A stretch of DNA of 64,000 nucleotides from Microbacterium sp. LWS13-1.2 (lineage in GTDB: Bacteria > Actinomycetota > Actinomycetes > Actinomycetales > Microbacteriaceae). The first letter of the stretch is position 1. Every line of letters starts with the position of its first letter. Positions 51,398-59,856 of this stretch are shown in pieces. The stretch spans positions 3,348,001 through 3,412,000 of the forward strand of contig NZ_CP151632.1 in NCBI RefSeq assembly GCF_040144835.1, given 5' to 3'. The position numbers were made by a program, and so were the translations under genes. The notes beneath the pieces are model-generated. The model was not told where the DNA came from. It made no database searches and saw nothing but the letters and a program-made list of their open reading frames with translations.

Positions 51398-51496
51398 CGG
51401 GTACTCCTGGTCGGGTCGGGAGCCGGAGAGGCGGATGCCGCGGCTGAGGGCGTGCGTCGGGTCGGGCGTGCTGTTCGGGTCAGGCGGTCGGTCTGG

Positions 51497-52705
51497 TCAG
51501 GCGGTCGGGGGCGCGATGTAGCCGCCCTGCTCCGCGGCCGCGTCGTCGGCGGCGGGGAAGAGCAGGACGTGGTGCGCTCCCCACGTGCACACCACGTGGT
51601 CGCCGACGGCGAGCGCCGGGGCGTCCGGCGTGGGCCGCCGCACGATCAGGCTCTGGTCGGGACCGAGCCGCACCAGGTACTGCATCGTGTCGCCGAGATG
51701 AGCGACGCCGATCAGCTCGCCGCGGGTCGTGTTCGCCTCGGAACGGCTCGCGCCGGTCGCGGTTCCCGAGCCCGCCGAGGGGTCTATCTCGATCCGGATG
51801 AACTCGGGCCGCACCGCCGCCTCGCCGAGGTTCGTGCTGGTGAGCACGGGCGATGCGGCGCGCACCAGCGCGTGCGGCGAGGTGATCGCCGCACCCGCCT
51901 CGGCCGCCGGGCCGCGGAAGAAGTTCTGCTGGCCGACGAACGCCGCCACGTACGCCGATGCGGGACGCGCGTACACGGTGTCGGCGTCGGCGAGCTGCTC
52001 GATGCGGCCGGCGCGCATGATCGCGATCCGGTCGCTCATCGAGAGGGCCTCGCCCTGGTCGTGGGTGACGAAGACGAACGTGATGCCCAGTCGCGACTGC
52101 AGGAGCTTCAGCTCGAGCTGCATCTCCTCGCGCAGCTGCCGGTCGAGCGCGCCGAGCGGCTCGTCGAGGAGCAGCACGGCGGGGCGGTTGACCAGCGCCC
52201 GTGCCAGCGCGATGCGCTGCTGCTGGCCGCCCGACAGCTGCGTGGGCTTGCGGTCGCCGAAACGCCGCATCTGCACCATGTCGAGCGCCTGGGTGACTCG
52301 CTCACGCACCTCGGACTTCGGAGTCCGGCGTTGCTGAAGGCCGTACGCGACGTTCTCCGCGACCGACAGGTGCGGGAACAGGGCGTACGCCTGGAAGACC
52401 GTGTTGACGTCGCGCTTGTACGGCGGCGCCGCGAGCACCGAGCGCCCCGAGATGCGGATGTCGCCGGCATCCGGCCGCTCGAACCCCGCGATCATCCGCA
52501 GCGTCGTCGTCTTGCCGCAGCCGGAGGGGCCCAGGAGCGAGATGAACTCACCCGGCTGGATCGTCAGGGACAGGTCGTCGACGGCGAGCTGCTCGCCGTA
52601 GTACTTCGTGATCCCGGAAAGGACGACTGCCCCGCGCGCGGCCTCGCTCTCGCTGGGAACCTGCTCTGCGGGGTCTGCCGCTGCGGTCGCCGTGCCTGTG
52701 GACAT
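51497..52705 (-). CDS. potA: ABC transporter ATP-binding protein, PotA type
   Basis: The 402-residue ATPase has Walker A ([10 protein letters not shown] near residue 60), the signature [16 protein letters not shown], Walker [12 protein letters not shown] and the H-loop THDQGEAL, followed by a C-terminal TOBE domain from about residue 275. It energises the Pot-type importer encoded downstream. ATG at 52705 follows GAGGTGACG. It is the first gene of the operon potA-potD-potB-potC-amidohydrolase. Two copies of a 13-bp box lie in the 285-bp region upstream. Confidence 0.93.
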   Translation of the reverse strand: MSTGTATAAADPAEQVPSESEAARGAVVLSGITKYYGEQLAVDDLSLTIQPGEFISLLGPSGCGKTTTLRMIAGFERPDAGDIRISGRSVLAAPPYKRDVNTVFQAYALFPHLSVAENVAYGLQQRRTPKSEVRERVTQALDMVQMRRFGDRKPTQLSGGQQQRIALARALVNRPAVLLLDEPLGALDRQLREEMQLELKLLQSRLGITFVFVTHDQGEALSMSDRIAIMRAGRIEQLADADTVYARPASAYVAAFVGQQNFFRGPAAEAGAAITSPHALVRAASPVLTSTNLGEAAVRPEFIRIEIDPSAGSGTATGASRSEANTTRGELIGVAHLGDTMQYLVRLGPDQSLIVRRPTPDAPALAVGDHVVCTWGAHHVLLFPAADDAAAEQGGYIAPPTA

Positions 52706-52853
52706 CGTCACCTCGTGAGGGTCCTTCTGGTCGCGGGCCGCGCAACGCTGCACGGCCGATCGGGTGTGTCGAGTATTCAATAGGGGGACGTGGTCACCCG
52801 CAATGCGGCCGCCGCCTAACCAGACGATCCGGGGTGCCTGCGGCCTCCGGCAC

Positions 52854-52866
52854 GACACTTCGTCCG
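52854..52866 (-). promoter_or_regulatory. Shared 13-bp box upstream of potA, proximal copy
   Basis: GACACTTCGTCCG on the plus strand matches the GAC-NN-TTCGTCCG pattern found ahead of the aminotransferase at 4008-4020. It lies about 150 bases upstream of the PotA start. Confidence 0.5.
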
Positions 52867-52943
52867 GACTTGTGTAACGGCCAGGAATCCGCGGTGTTTC
52901 AACGGCGCACGCGCGGCGACGAACGGATGCCCGGCTCCCGGGC

Positions 52944-52956
52944 GACAGTTCGTCCG
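52944..52956 (-). promoter_or_regulatory. Shared 13-bp box upstream of potA, distal copy
   Basis: GACAGTTCGTCCG is the third copy of the pattern, 90 bp from the proximal copy. Ninety base pairs is close to a whole number of helical turns, so the two sites could face the same side of the DNA. The rest of 52706-52990 contains no gene that I can support. Confidence 0.5.
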
Positions 52957-52990
52957 CCCGGCATCGTGATGAAAGCGTGCTGGAAGAGGA

Positions 52991-53779
52991 TCAGCGCTGG
53001 CAGGACGGACACCAGAAGACGATGCGCTCGCGGGTGGGATCCGCACCGAGGCTTCCGCCGCGGATGAGGGTCCCGCACCGCCGGCACGGCCGGCCCTCAC
53101 GGCGATAGACCCAGGTCGATCGTCCGGAGCGCTCGTCACCGGTGAACGTGCGGCCCGACCGGTTGCGGTTGGCGCGGATCATGCGCGCGCCGAGGTCCAC
53201 GATCGCGGCGGCATCCGTCTCGTCCGCCGGGGTCGTCGGAAGGATGCCGCGCACGAACAGGATCTCGTTGACGTACTCGTTGCCGAATCCGGCGATGTTG
53301 CGCTGGTCCTGGAGAGCGACATGCACGGCGCGGGTGTCGGCCCCGAGGCGCTGAGCCGCCTCCACCGGGTCCCACGATTCGGACAGCGGGTCGGGGCCGA
53401 GGTAGCCGACGAGCTCGTCCTCGTCGGCGGTGGGCACCACCTTGATGTCGGCGAGGTCGAAGCCGACCGTCTCCCACTCGGTGCCTTCCGGCGCGGTCGC
53501 GCCGATCACCGCTCGGGCACGGAACGCCGGCGCGCGCCACCGCTCGCCGTGCCGGTACACGTGCCACTCGCCCTCCATCTTGAGGTGGGTGTGCAGCGTC
53601 CACGACCCGATGCGATGAAGCAGGTGCTTGCCGCGCGAGACCACGCCGTGCACGACCTCGCCCCGCAGGTCGATCGTGGCCGCCTGCGGGACGCGCAGTT
53701 CGAACCGCGTCACCGTCGCCCCCGCCAGCGCGGCATCGAGGCGGCGGGCCGTGCGGAAGACGGTGTCGCCTTCAGGCAC
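52991..53779 (-). CDS. nei: Fpg/Nei family DNA glycosylase-AP lyase
   Basis: The 262-residue enzyme removes oxidised bases from DNA and nicks the abasic site. The start VPEGDTVFR leaves the catalytic proline and glutamate at positions 2 and 3 after Met removal, as in Nei. The helix-two-turn-helix segment DQRNIAGFGNEYVNEILF and the C-terminal zinc finger (CRRCG and CPSCQ) are complete. PEGDT rather than PELPE points to Nei (endonuclease VIII) over Fpg. Its GTG start overlaps the Lhr stop by eight bases, so the two repair genes are coupled. Confidence 0.92.
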   Translation of the reverse strand: MPEGDTVFRTARRLDAALAGATVTRFELRVPQAATIDLRGEVVHGVVSRGKHLLHRIGSWTLHTHLKMEGEWHVYRHGERWRAPAFRARAVIGATAPEGTEWETVGFDLADIKVVPTADEDELVGYLGPDPLSESWDPVEAAQRLGADTRAVHVALQDQRNIAGFGNEYVNEILFVRGILPTTPADETDAAAIVDLGARMIRANRNRSGRTFTGDERSGRSTWVYRREGRPCRRCGTLIRGGSLGADPTRERIVFWCPSCQR

Positions 53780-56700
53780 GCGCGCCCGCCCGGTCTTCCG
53801 GTCCCGGAGCCTGTCGCGCAGCACCAGCCGTGGGTCGCCGCAGGGTGAGCCCGCGTGGCGACTCCACGAAGCCGGCATCCCGCAGCGCCCGGCCGACCGC
53901 GGTGCCGTACACGAAGGCGCCGTTGACCTGCTCGATGGTCAGGGTGTCGAGCCGTCGCGCCCGAGAGGTCGCGGCGAGGTCCCGCGTGGCGGCGGCGAGC
54001 ACCGGTTCGTCGCCCGTGAACGCGAGTGCCGACTTGCCGCCACGCTCCAGGTACAGGGCGAGCGCGCCGTCGACGAGCACGACCAGCGCACCCGCCTTGC
54101 GTCCGGGGCGATGCCCGACGCCCTCGAGCGCCGGCCACGCCAGCGCCGCACCGTACGGATTCGCGGGATCGGTCGCGGCGAGCGTCACGCCCCGCAGCGG
54201 CGGCGGGTCGGAGAGACCGGCGAACTCGCGCAGCCGGTCGACGGTGGCGGAGGCGGCGAACTGTGCCGCCCCGAGCTTCTCGATGACGTAGCCGCGCCGG
54301 CAGTGACCCGCCTCTTCGAAGCCCGCGAGCACGCGATAGGTCTGCGCGAATCCGCCCGGCACGCCCTCGGACTGCACCGCGCCGCGGGTGACGACGCCGT
54401 AGCGGTCGAGCAGCAGGCTCGCGGTCGCCGTCGCACGCAGGGCGGCATCCGGCTCGGCCGCCGGCAGCAGCGACCATCGTCCGCCGATCGCAGGCGGACG
54501 GGCGGGGACGGATGCCGCGACCGACCGCACCGCGGCGCCCCGGTAGAGGCGGGCCCGCGGGGCGCGCCGGCTGACCCGGTGCGCCTGCGAGCCGCCCGAC
54601 ACGAGCGCGCGGACGGGGGCGAAGGTGTCGTTCGTGATCCGTCCTGCCCAGGTGAGCCGCCACAGCGCTTCGACGACCGACTGCTCGTTCTCGGCGCCGG
54701 TCGTCTGCCGCAGCTGTGCGGCGAAGTAGGCCCCCCCGCCGCCGAGCGCGGCCAGCAGCTGGGCATCGAGCGACCCCGGCGCAATCTCCTCGGCGTCGTC
54801 GGGCACGGAGAGCGTCAGCGGCACGGCGTCAGCCGGATGCAGCGCGATCCAGCCGTCCCGCCCCGGCAGCGTGCCGTGGCCGGACCAGATGACCTCGCCG
54901 GTGGCGGTCAGCTCGTCGAGCATCCCCGGCGTGTAGTCGCCGACACGTGCCGGCAGCACGAGGGACTCCCAGGCGCTCGCGGGTATCGGCACGCCGGCCA
55001 GCTGCTCCACGACCGCCGCGACGCCGTCGATGCCCTCCAACGGCCGGGTGACGTGCTGCCACACCGGAAGGAAGCGCGCATAGGCCTGCTGGGGCACCGG
55101 CTCAACGCTGCCGCGGATCGCCGCGAGCGAGCGCATCCGCAGCCGGCGCAGCACCTCGGTGTCGCACCACTCCGCATCGTCGCCGCGCGTTGCGGAGCCG
55201 TCCTCCGAGCCGGGCGGCGGGTCGGGCAGGAAGAAGCCGCTCGTGACCCGGCCCTGCGACTCGAGCCGCTGCAGGGTATGGCGCGCGACGGCGACGCCGA
55301 TGCCGAGGCGGTCGGCCGCGGCATCCGCCGTGAAAGGCCCGTGGGTGCGCGCGTACCGGGCGAGCAGGTCGCCGAGCGGGTCGGCGACGAGCTCGAGGAA
55401 CGCAGTGGGGATGCCGACCGGCAGAGCCACCCCGAGTGCATCGCGCAGCCGCCCGGCGTCTTCGATCGCGGCGATGCGGGTCGCCCCGGCGATCGTCACC
55501 GGGATCGCGCGCCGCGACGCGACCAGCGCGTCGAGGAGAGCGGATGCCTCGCCTGGGCTCGCGTGCGCGTCGGCCACGCCGTCGCCCTCCTCCTCGAGCC
55601 GCAGGGCCGCCTCGGTCGCGTCGAGCGGACCCAGAAGGCGCAGGAGGTCTGCGACGCCCTCGAGACCGCGTGCGCGGCGCTCGGGATCGAGGCGCTGCGC
55701 CTCGCGCTCGAACTGCGCGATGACGTCCGGGTCGAGGAGCTCGCGCATCTCGACCTTGCCGAGCAGCTCCGACAGCAGTGCCGGGTCGACCGAGAGCGCG
55801 GCCGCCCGACGTTCTGCCAGCGGCGAATCGCCCTCGTACATGAAGGCGCCGACGTAGCCGAATAGCAGGTCGCGCGCGAACGGCGAGGGCTGCGCGGGCT
55901 CGGTCTCGATGAGGCGGATGCGGCGCTCGCCGATGCCGCGCATGAGCTGCAGGAGCGCGGGCACGTCGTAGACGTCCTGCAGCACCTCGCGGAGCGTCTC
56001 GAGGATGATGGGGAACGTCGGGTACCGACGGGCCACCTCGAGCAGCTGCGCCGACCGCTGGCGCTGTTGCCACAGCGGTGTGCGCTTGCCGGGGTTGCGC
56101 CGCGGCATGAGCAGCGCCCGCGCCGCGCACTCGCGGAACCGCGAAGCGAACAGCGCGGAGCCGCCCACCTCTTCGGTCACGATCTGGTCGAGCTCATCGG
56201 GATCGAAGACGAAGAGGTCGGCACCCGGCGGCTCGGCGGTGGCATCGGGGATCCTCGCGATGATGCCGTCGTCGCTGGCGACAGCGGATCCGTCGACGCC
56301 CAGCCGCTCGCGGATGCGCGCGTTGACCGCGAGCGCCCACGGCGCGTGGACCTGCATGCCGTACGGGGAATGCAGGATGACGCGCCAGTCGCCGACCTCG
56401 TCGCGCCCGCGCTCGACGGTCAGCTGACGATCTGTCGGCAGCGTGCCGGTGGCCTCGCGCTGCTCGGCGAGGTACGCCAGCAGGTTGTCCTGCGCGTACT
56501 CGTCCAGGCCCGCGTCGTGCAGGCGCGACTCGGCCTTCTCGGGCTTCGCCGTCGACACCTCGCGGGAGAACTTGCCGAGGGCCTCGCCGAGCTCGGCCGG
56601 GCGACCGATGCCGTCGCCGTGCCAGAACGGCACCTTGCCGGGCTGTCCGAACGCGGGGACCACGTTGACGCGATCGTGCGTGATCTCGACGATGCGCCAG

Positions 56701-58622
56701 CTGGTCGTGCCGAGGGTGAACACGTCGTTCACGCGCGATTCGTAGACCATCTCCTCGTCGAGCTCGCCGACGCGCGCGTTCTGGGACTCACCGGCGATGA
56801 AGACGCCGAACAGGCCGCGGTCGGGGATCGTGCCGCCGCTGGTCACGGCGATGTGCTGGGCGCCCGGGCGGCCGGTGAGCACGCCCAGATCGCGGTCCCA
56901 GATGACGCGGGGACGGAGCTCGGCGAACTCGTCGGACGGGAACCGCCCGGCGATGAGGTCGAGCGTGGCCTCGTACGCCGACCGGGGGAGCGAGCGGAAG
57001 GGGGCGCTGCGCTTGAGCGTCTCGTACCAGCCCTCGACGTCGACGGGCGCGACCGCCGCTGCGGCCACCGTCTGCTGCGCCAGGATGTCGAGCGGGTTCT
57101 GCGGGATGGCGATCGCCTCGATCTGCCCGGCCAGCATCCGCTCGGTCACGATCGCGGTGTGCAGCACGTCGCCGCGGTGCTTCGGGAACAGCGCGGCACG
57201 GCTGACCTCGCCCACCTGGTGCCCGGCACGGCCGATCCGCTGCAGTCCGGATGCCGCACTCGGCGGCGCCTCGACCTGGATGACGAGGTCGACGGCGCCC
57301 ATGTCGATGCCGAGCTCGAGGCTCGAGGTGGCGACGACGCACCGAAGGACGCCCGACTTGAGCTCCTCTTCGACCTGCGCCCGCTGCTCCTTCGACACCG
57401 ACCCGTGGTGCGCCTTCGCGAGCACGGGGTCGGCTCCTGCCGTCGCGCCCGCCTGCGCCATCATGGCCGCGGGAACCGCCTGTTCGGGCAGGTCGAGCCC
57501 GAGACGCTCGGAGTAGATCTCGTTGAGCCGGCCCGTGAGCCGTTCGGCGAGCCGTCGGGAGTTGCAGAACACGATCGTGGAGCGGTGCAGCAGGATGCGA
57601 TCGACGATGGCCTCTTCGACGTGCGGCCAGACCGACCCGGTCATCTCGGTCTCGCCGGCACCCGACGCCCGGCGCGGATCGCTCCCCGAACCCGCCCCAG
57701 ACCCGGAGCCGTCGGCGAACCAGTCCTCGTCGATCGCCTCCGCCGGCCCGTCGGGCGAGGACGCGGCGGCCGGGTCCGCCCAGGCGTCGTCGTCGGATCG
57801 GTACGGGCTCGGCGGCGGCGGAGGATTCAGCATGTCGCCGATCGGCACGACGACCTTCATGTCGAACGCCTTCGTCGCCCGGGGTGCGACGATCTCGACC
57901 GGCTCGGCGCCCCCGAGGAACCGGGCGACCTCGTCGATCGGCCGCACGGTGGCCGACAGGCCGATGCGCTGGGCAGGTGGGGCGTCGGGTGCGAACGAGC
58001 GACGCAGCGCGTCGAGCCGCTCCAGGCTCACCGCCAGATGCGCGCCGCGCTTGGTGGCGGCGACGGCATGCACCTCGTCGACGATGACCGTGTGCACGTC
58101 GCGCAGCGTCTCGCCCGCACGGCTCGTGAGCATGAGGTAGAGCGACTCGGGCGTCGTGATCAGGATGTCGGGCGGGCGCTGCACGAGCTTGCGCCGGTCG
58201 CCCGCCGGGGTGTCGCCGGAGCGCACGCCCACGGTGACGTCGGGCACCGTGAGACCGAGCCGGCGCGCGGACTGGCCGATGCCGACGAGCGGGGAGCGGA
58301 GATTGCGCTCGACGTCGACGCCCAGCGCCTTGAGTGGCGAGATGTAGAGGATCCGGGTCGCGGGCGCCGCGGCATCCGTCATCTTCTTCCGACCGGAGGC
58401 GGGCGCGCCCACCGGGGCCGCCGCCTTGTCGTGGAAGACGCGGTCGATCGCCCACAGGAACGCCGACAGCGTCTTGCCGGAGCCGGTCGGTGCGACCACC
58501 AGCGCGTGCTTGCCTGCCGAGATCGCCTGCCAGGCCCCCTTCTGGGCATCGGTCGGGGCGTGGAAGGCGCCACGGAACCAGTCCTGCGTGGCAGGACCGA
58601 ACCGCTCTAGGACGTCTCCCAT
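53772..58622 (-). CDS. lhr: Lhr-type ATP-dependent DNA helicase
   Basis: The protein of about 1616 residues is full length for actinobacterial Lhr (large helicase-related). The helicase core has Walker A APTGSGKT at residues 44-51, the VDEVHAVA box, GLSATVRP, and the second RecA domain with VVATSSLELGID and QRIGRAGHQ. A winged-helix region and the long C-terminal region of several hundred residues follow; part of the C-terminus resembles glycosylase-like winged-helix folds. Residues 280-330 include an acidic, low-complexity insert. ATG at 58622 is preferred to GTG at 58625. It couples to the downstream Nei gene, a pairing known in actinobacterial DNA repair. Confidence 0.94.
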   Translation of the reverse strand: MGDVLERFGPATQDWFRGAFHAPTDAQKGAWQAISAGKHALVVAPTGSGKTLSAFLWAIDRVFHDKAAAPVGAPASGRKKMTDAAAPATRILYISPLKALGVDVERNLRSPLVGIGQSARRLGLTVPDVTVGVRSGDTPAGDRRKLVQRPPDILITTPESLYLMLTSRAGETLRDVHTVIVDEVHAVAATKRGAHLAVSLERLDALRRSFAPDAPPAQRIGLSATVRPIDEVARFLGGAEPVEIVAPRATKAFDMKVVVPIGDMLNPPPPPSPYRSDDDAWADPAAASSPDGPAEAIDEDWFADGSGSGAGSGSDPRRASGAGETEMTGSVWPHVEEAIVDRILLHRSTIVFCNSRRLAERLTGRLNEIYSERLGLDLPEQAVPAAMMAQAGATAGADPVLAKAHHGSVSKEQRAQVEEELKSGVLRCVVATSSLELGIDMGAVDLVIQVEAPPSAASGLQRIGRAGHQVGEVSRAALFPKHRGDVLHTAIVTERMLAGQIEAIAIPQNPLDILAQQTVAAAAVAPVDVEGWYETLKRSAPFRSLPRSAYEATLDLIAGRFPSDEFAELRPRVIWDRDLGVLTGRPGAQHIAVTSGGTIPDRGLFGVFIAGESQNARVGELDEEMVYESRVNDVFTLGTTSWRIVEITHDRVNVVPAFGQPGKVPFWHGDGIGRPAELGEALGKFSREVSTAKPEKAESRLHDAGLDEYAQDNLLAYLAEQREATGTLPTDRQLTVERGRDEVGDWRVILHSPYGMQVHAPWALAVNARIRERLGVDGSAVASDDGIIARIPDATAEPPGADLFVFDPDELDQIVTEEVGGSALFASRFRECAARALLMPRRNPGKRTPLWQQRQRSAQLLEVARRYPTFPIILETLREVLQDVYDVPALLQLMRGIGERRIRLIETEPAQPSPFARDLLFGYVGAFMYEGDSPLAERRAAALSVDPALLSELLGKVEMRELLDPDVIAQFEREAQRLDPERRARGLEGVADLLRLLGPLDATEAALRLEEEGDGVADAHASPGEASALLDALVASRRAIPVTIAGATRIAAIEDAGRLRDALGVALPVGIPTAFLELVADPLGDLLARYARTHGPFTADAAADRLGIGVAVARHTLQRLESQGRVTSGFFLPDPPPGSEDGSATRGDDAEWCDTEVLRRLRMRSLAAIRGSVEPVPQQAYARFLPVWQHVTRPLEGIDGVAAVVEQLAGVPIPASAWESLVLPARVGDYTPGMLDELTATGEVIWSGHGTLPGRDGWIALHPADAVPLTLSVPDDAEEIAPGSLDAQLLAALGGGGAYFAAQLRQTTGAENEQSVVEALWRLTWAGRITNDTFAPVRALVSGGSQAHRVSRRAPRARLYRGAAVRSVAASVPARPPAIGGRWSLLPAAEPDAALRATATASLLLDRYGVVTRGAVQSEGVPGGFAQTYRVLAGFEEAGHCRRGYVIEKLGAAQFAASATVDRLREFAGLSDPPPLRGVTLAATDPANPYGAALAWPALEGVGHRPGRKAGALVVLVDGALALYLERGGKSALAFTGDEPVLAAATRDLAATSRARRLDTLTIEQVNGAFVYGTAVGRALRDAGFVESPRGLTLRRPTAGAARQAPGPEDRAGARA

Positions 58623-58733
58623 CACTCCATCTTCGTCGCGATCGCCGACATCCGGCCAGGGCGGGTCGCAACCGGGTCGCGTAGGATCGGTGCTCGCGTG
58701 TCCCCCCGCACGCGCTCACCGCCGAGGACCTTG

Positions 58734-59210
58734 ATGGAGTCGACGCCCTCGAGCGGGTCGGACACTCCGGCGCCGCTCACCCCCACGGCCACGCCCATGG
58801 CCACCGATGCCTCCTGGGTGCGCTCGCGCCGGGTGCAGACCTTCGCACTCGGAGCGCTGGTCGGCGCCCTCGCACTGTCGCTCGTGGTCGTCGTCACCGC
58901 GGTGTTCGCGGCGGTGCAGGGCGACCGCTCGCCGCTGCCCGCCGATCCCGCGCCGGCGTCGGAGGTGCGCGTGACTCCCCGCCCCACACCGCCGGCGCCG
59001 ACCCCTCTGCTCACTCCCAGTCCGACGGTCCCGCCAGCAGAGCCGGAGCCGGATGCCGGCGAAGACGAGCAGACGGACGCGGCCGTCGAGCCCGCTCCGG
59101 CTCCGGCGCCGACGGTGCCGCCGCCGACGGAGGAGGAAGAGGACTCCTCCAGCGGTCCCGGCAACAGCGACAGCGCCCCCGGACGCACCAAGGAGCCGAG
59201 GAGGCCGTGA
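58734..59210 (+). CDS. Proline-rich single-span membrane protein, copy 1
   Basis: The 158-residue protein has one membrane span (about residues 37-60, FALGALVGALALSLVVVVTA) and a long extracellular tail rich in Pro, Thr, Ala and acidic residues, ending SAPGRTKEPRRP. ATG at 58734 follows GAGGACCTTG. It is a paralog of the next gene: both start with Ser/Pro-rich segments (SGSDTPAPL versus RGSEAPAPL), then a basic stretch, one span and a Pro-rich tail. It diverges from lhr. The function is unknown, perhaps a wall-spanning spacer for the adjacent polysaccharide enzyme. Confidence 0.72.
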   Translation: MESTPSSGSDTPAPLTPTATPMATDASWVRSRRVQTFALGALVGALALSLVVVVTAVFAAVQGDRSPLPADPAPASEVRVTPRPTPPAPTPLLTPSPTVPPAEPEPDAGEDEQTDAAVEPAPAPAPTVPPPTEEEEDSSSGPGNSDSAPGRTKEPRRP

Positions 59211-59346
59211 GCTGCGATCCGCGCCTCCCGCCGCGTGAGAGGTCGATGAGGATACCCGCTCGCGCCCGGCTTCCACGCAGATCATTCGCATAAACTCCCC
59301 GGCGGGCGTGCGCCTCCCGAGCACGCCTCACCGCCCGAGGAGCGTG

Positions 59347-59856
59347 ATGGATCCGAAGCCCTCGCGCGGGTCGGAGGCCCCCGCTCCGCTCACCCGCCGT
59401 GCCAGCCCCGTGTTCGTCGACCGCACCGGCCGCCGTGTGCGCCGCGTCCGCACCGCCGCGATCGCCGGTGTCGCCGTCGTGGGACTCTCGCTAGGCCTCG
59501 CGGTCGTGTCCATGCTGGGCGTGCCCACGGTCGTCTCGCCGCTGCTGCCTTCCCTCCCTGCGCCGGCCGCCGACGCGGGGACGTCCTCGGAGGCGGGTGG
59601 CCCCGCGCCGGTCGCCGTGCCCGAGCCGACACCGAGTCCCACCGTCGACACGGCGGAGGGATCGACGGATGCCGCCACCGGCGCCCCGACGGCGCCCGGC
59701 GACCCGGTCACGCCTGCGCCCGCTCCCGCTCCCGCGCCGTCCGAGACGGCGACGACGCCCGGCAACACGCCGCCAGCGGACGACCGCGGCAGCAGCGCGA
59801 CCGCCCCCGGACGCGCCAATGCGCCCACCGAGCCGACGGAGCCGGCGAAGCCGTGA
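59347..59856 (+). CDS. Proline-rich single-span membrane protein, copy 2
   Basis: The 169-residue paralog of the preceding gene has the same layout: a short basic N-terminus with RRVRRVRTAAIAG, one span (about residues 38-60) and a Pro/Ala/Thr-rich tail (PAPAPAPAPSETATTPG). The leader GAGGAGCGTGATGGA is also nearly the same as the leader of the first copy, so the duplication included the ribosome site. Its stop overlaps the GTG of the deacetylase-glycosyltransferase by four bases, which ties it to that enzyme. Confidence 0.75.
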   Translation: MDPKPSRGSEAPAPLTRRASPVFVDRTGRRVRRVRTAAIAGVAVVGLSLGLAVVSMLGVPTVVSPLLPSLPAPAADAGTSSEAGGPAPVAVPEPTPSPTVDTAEGSTDAATGAPTAPGDPVTPAPAPAPAPSETATTPGNTPPADDRGSSATAPGRANAPTEPTEPAKP

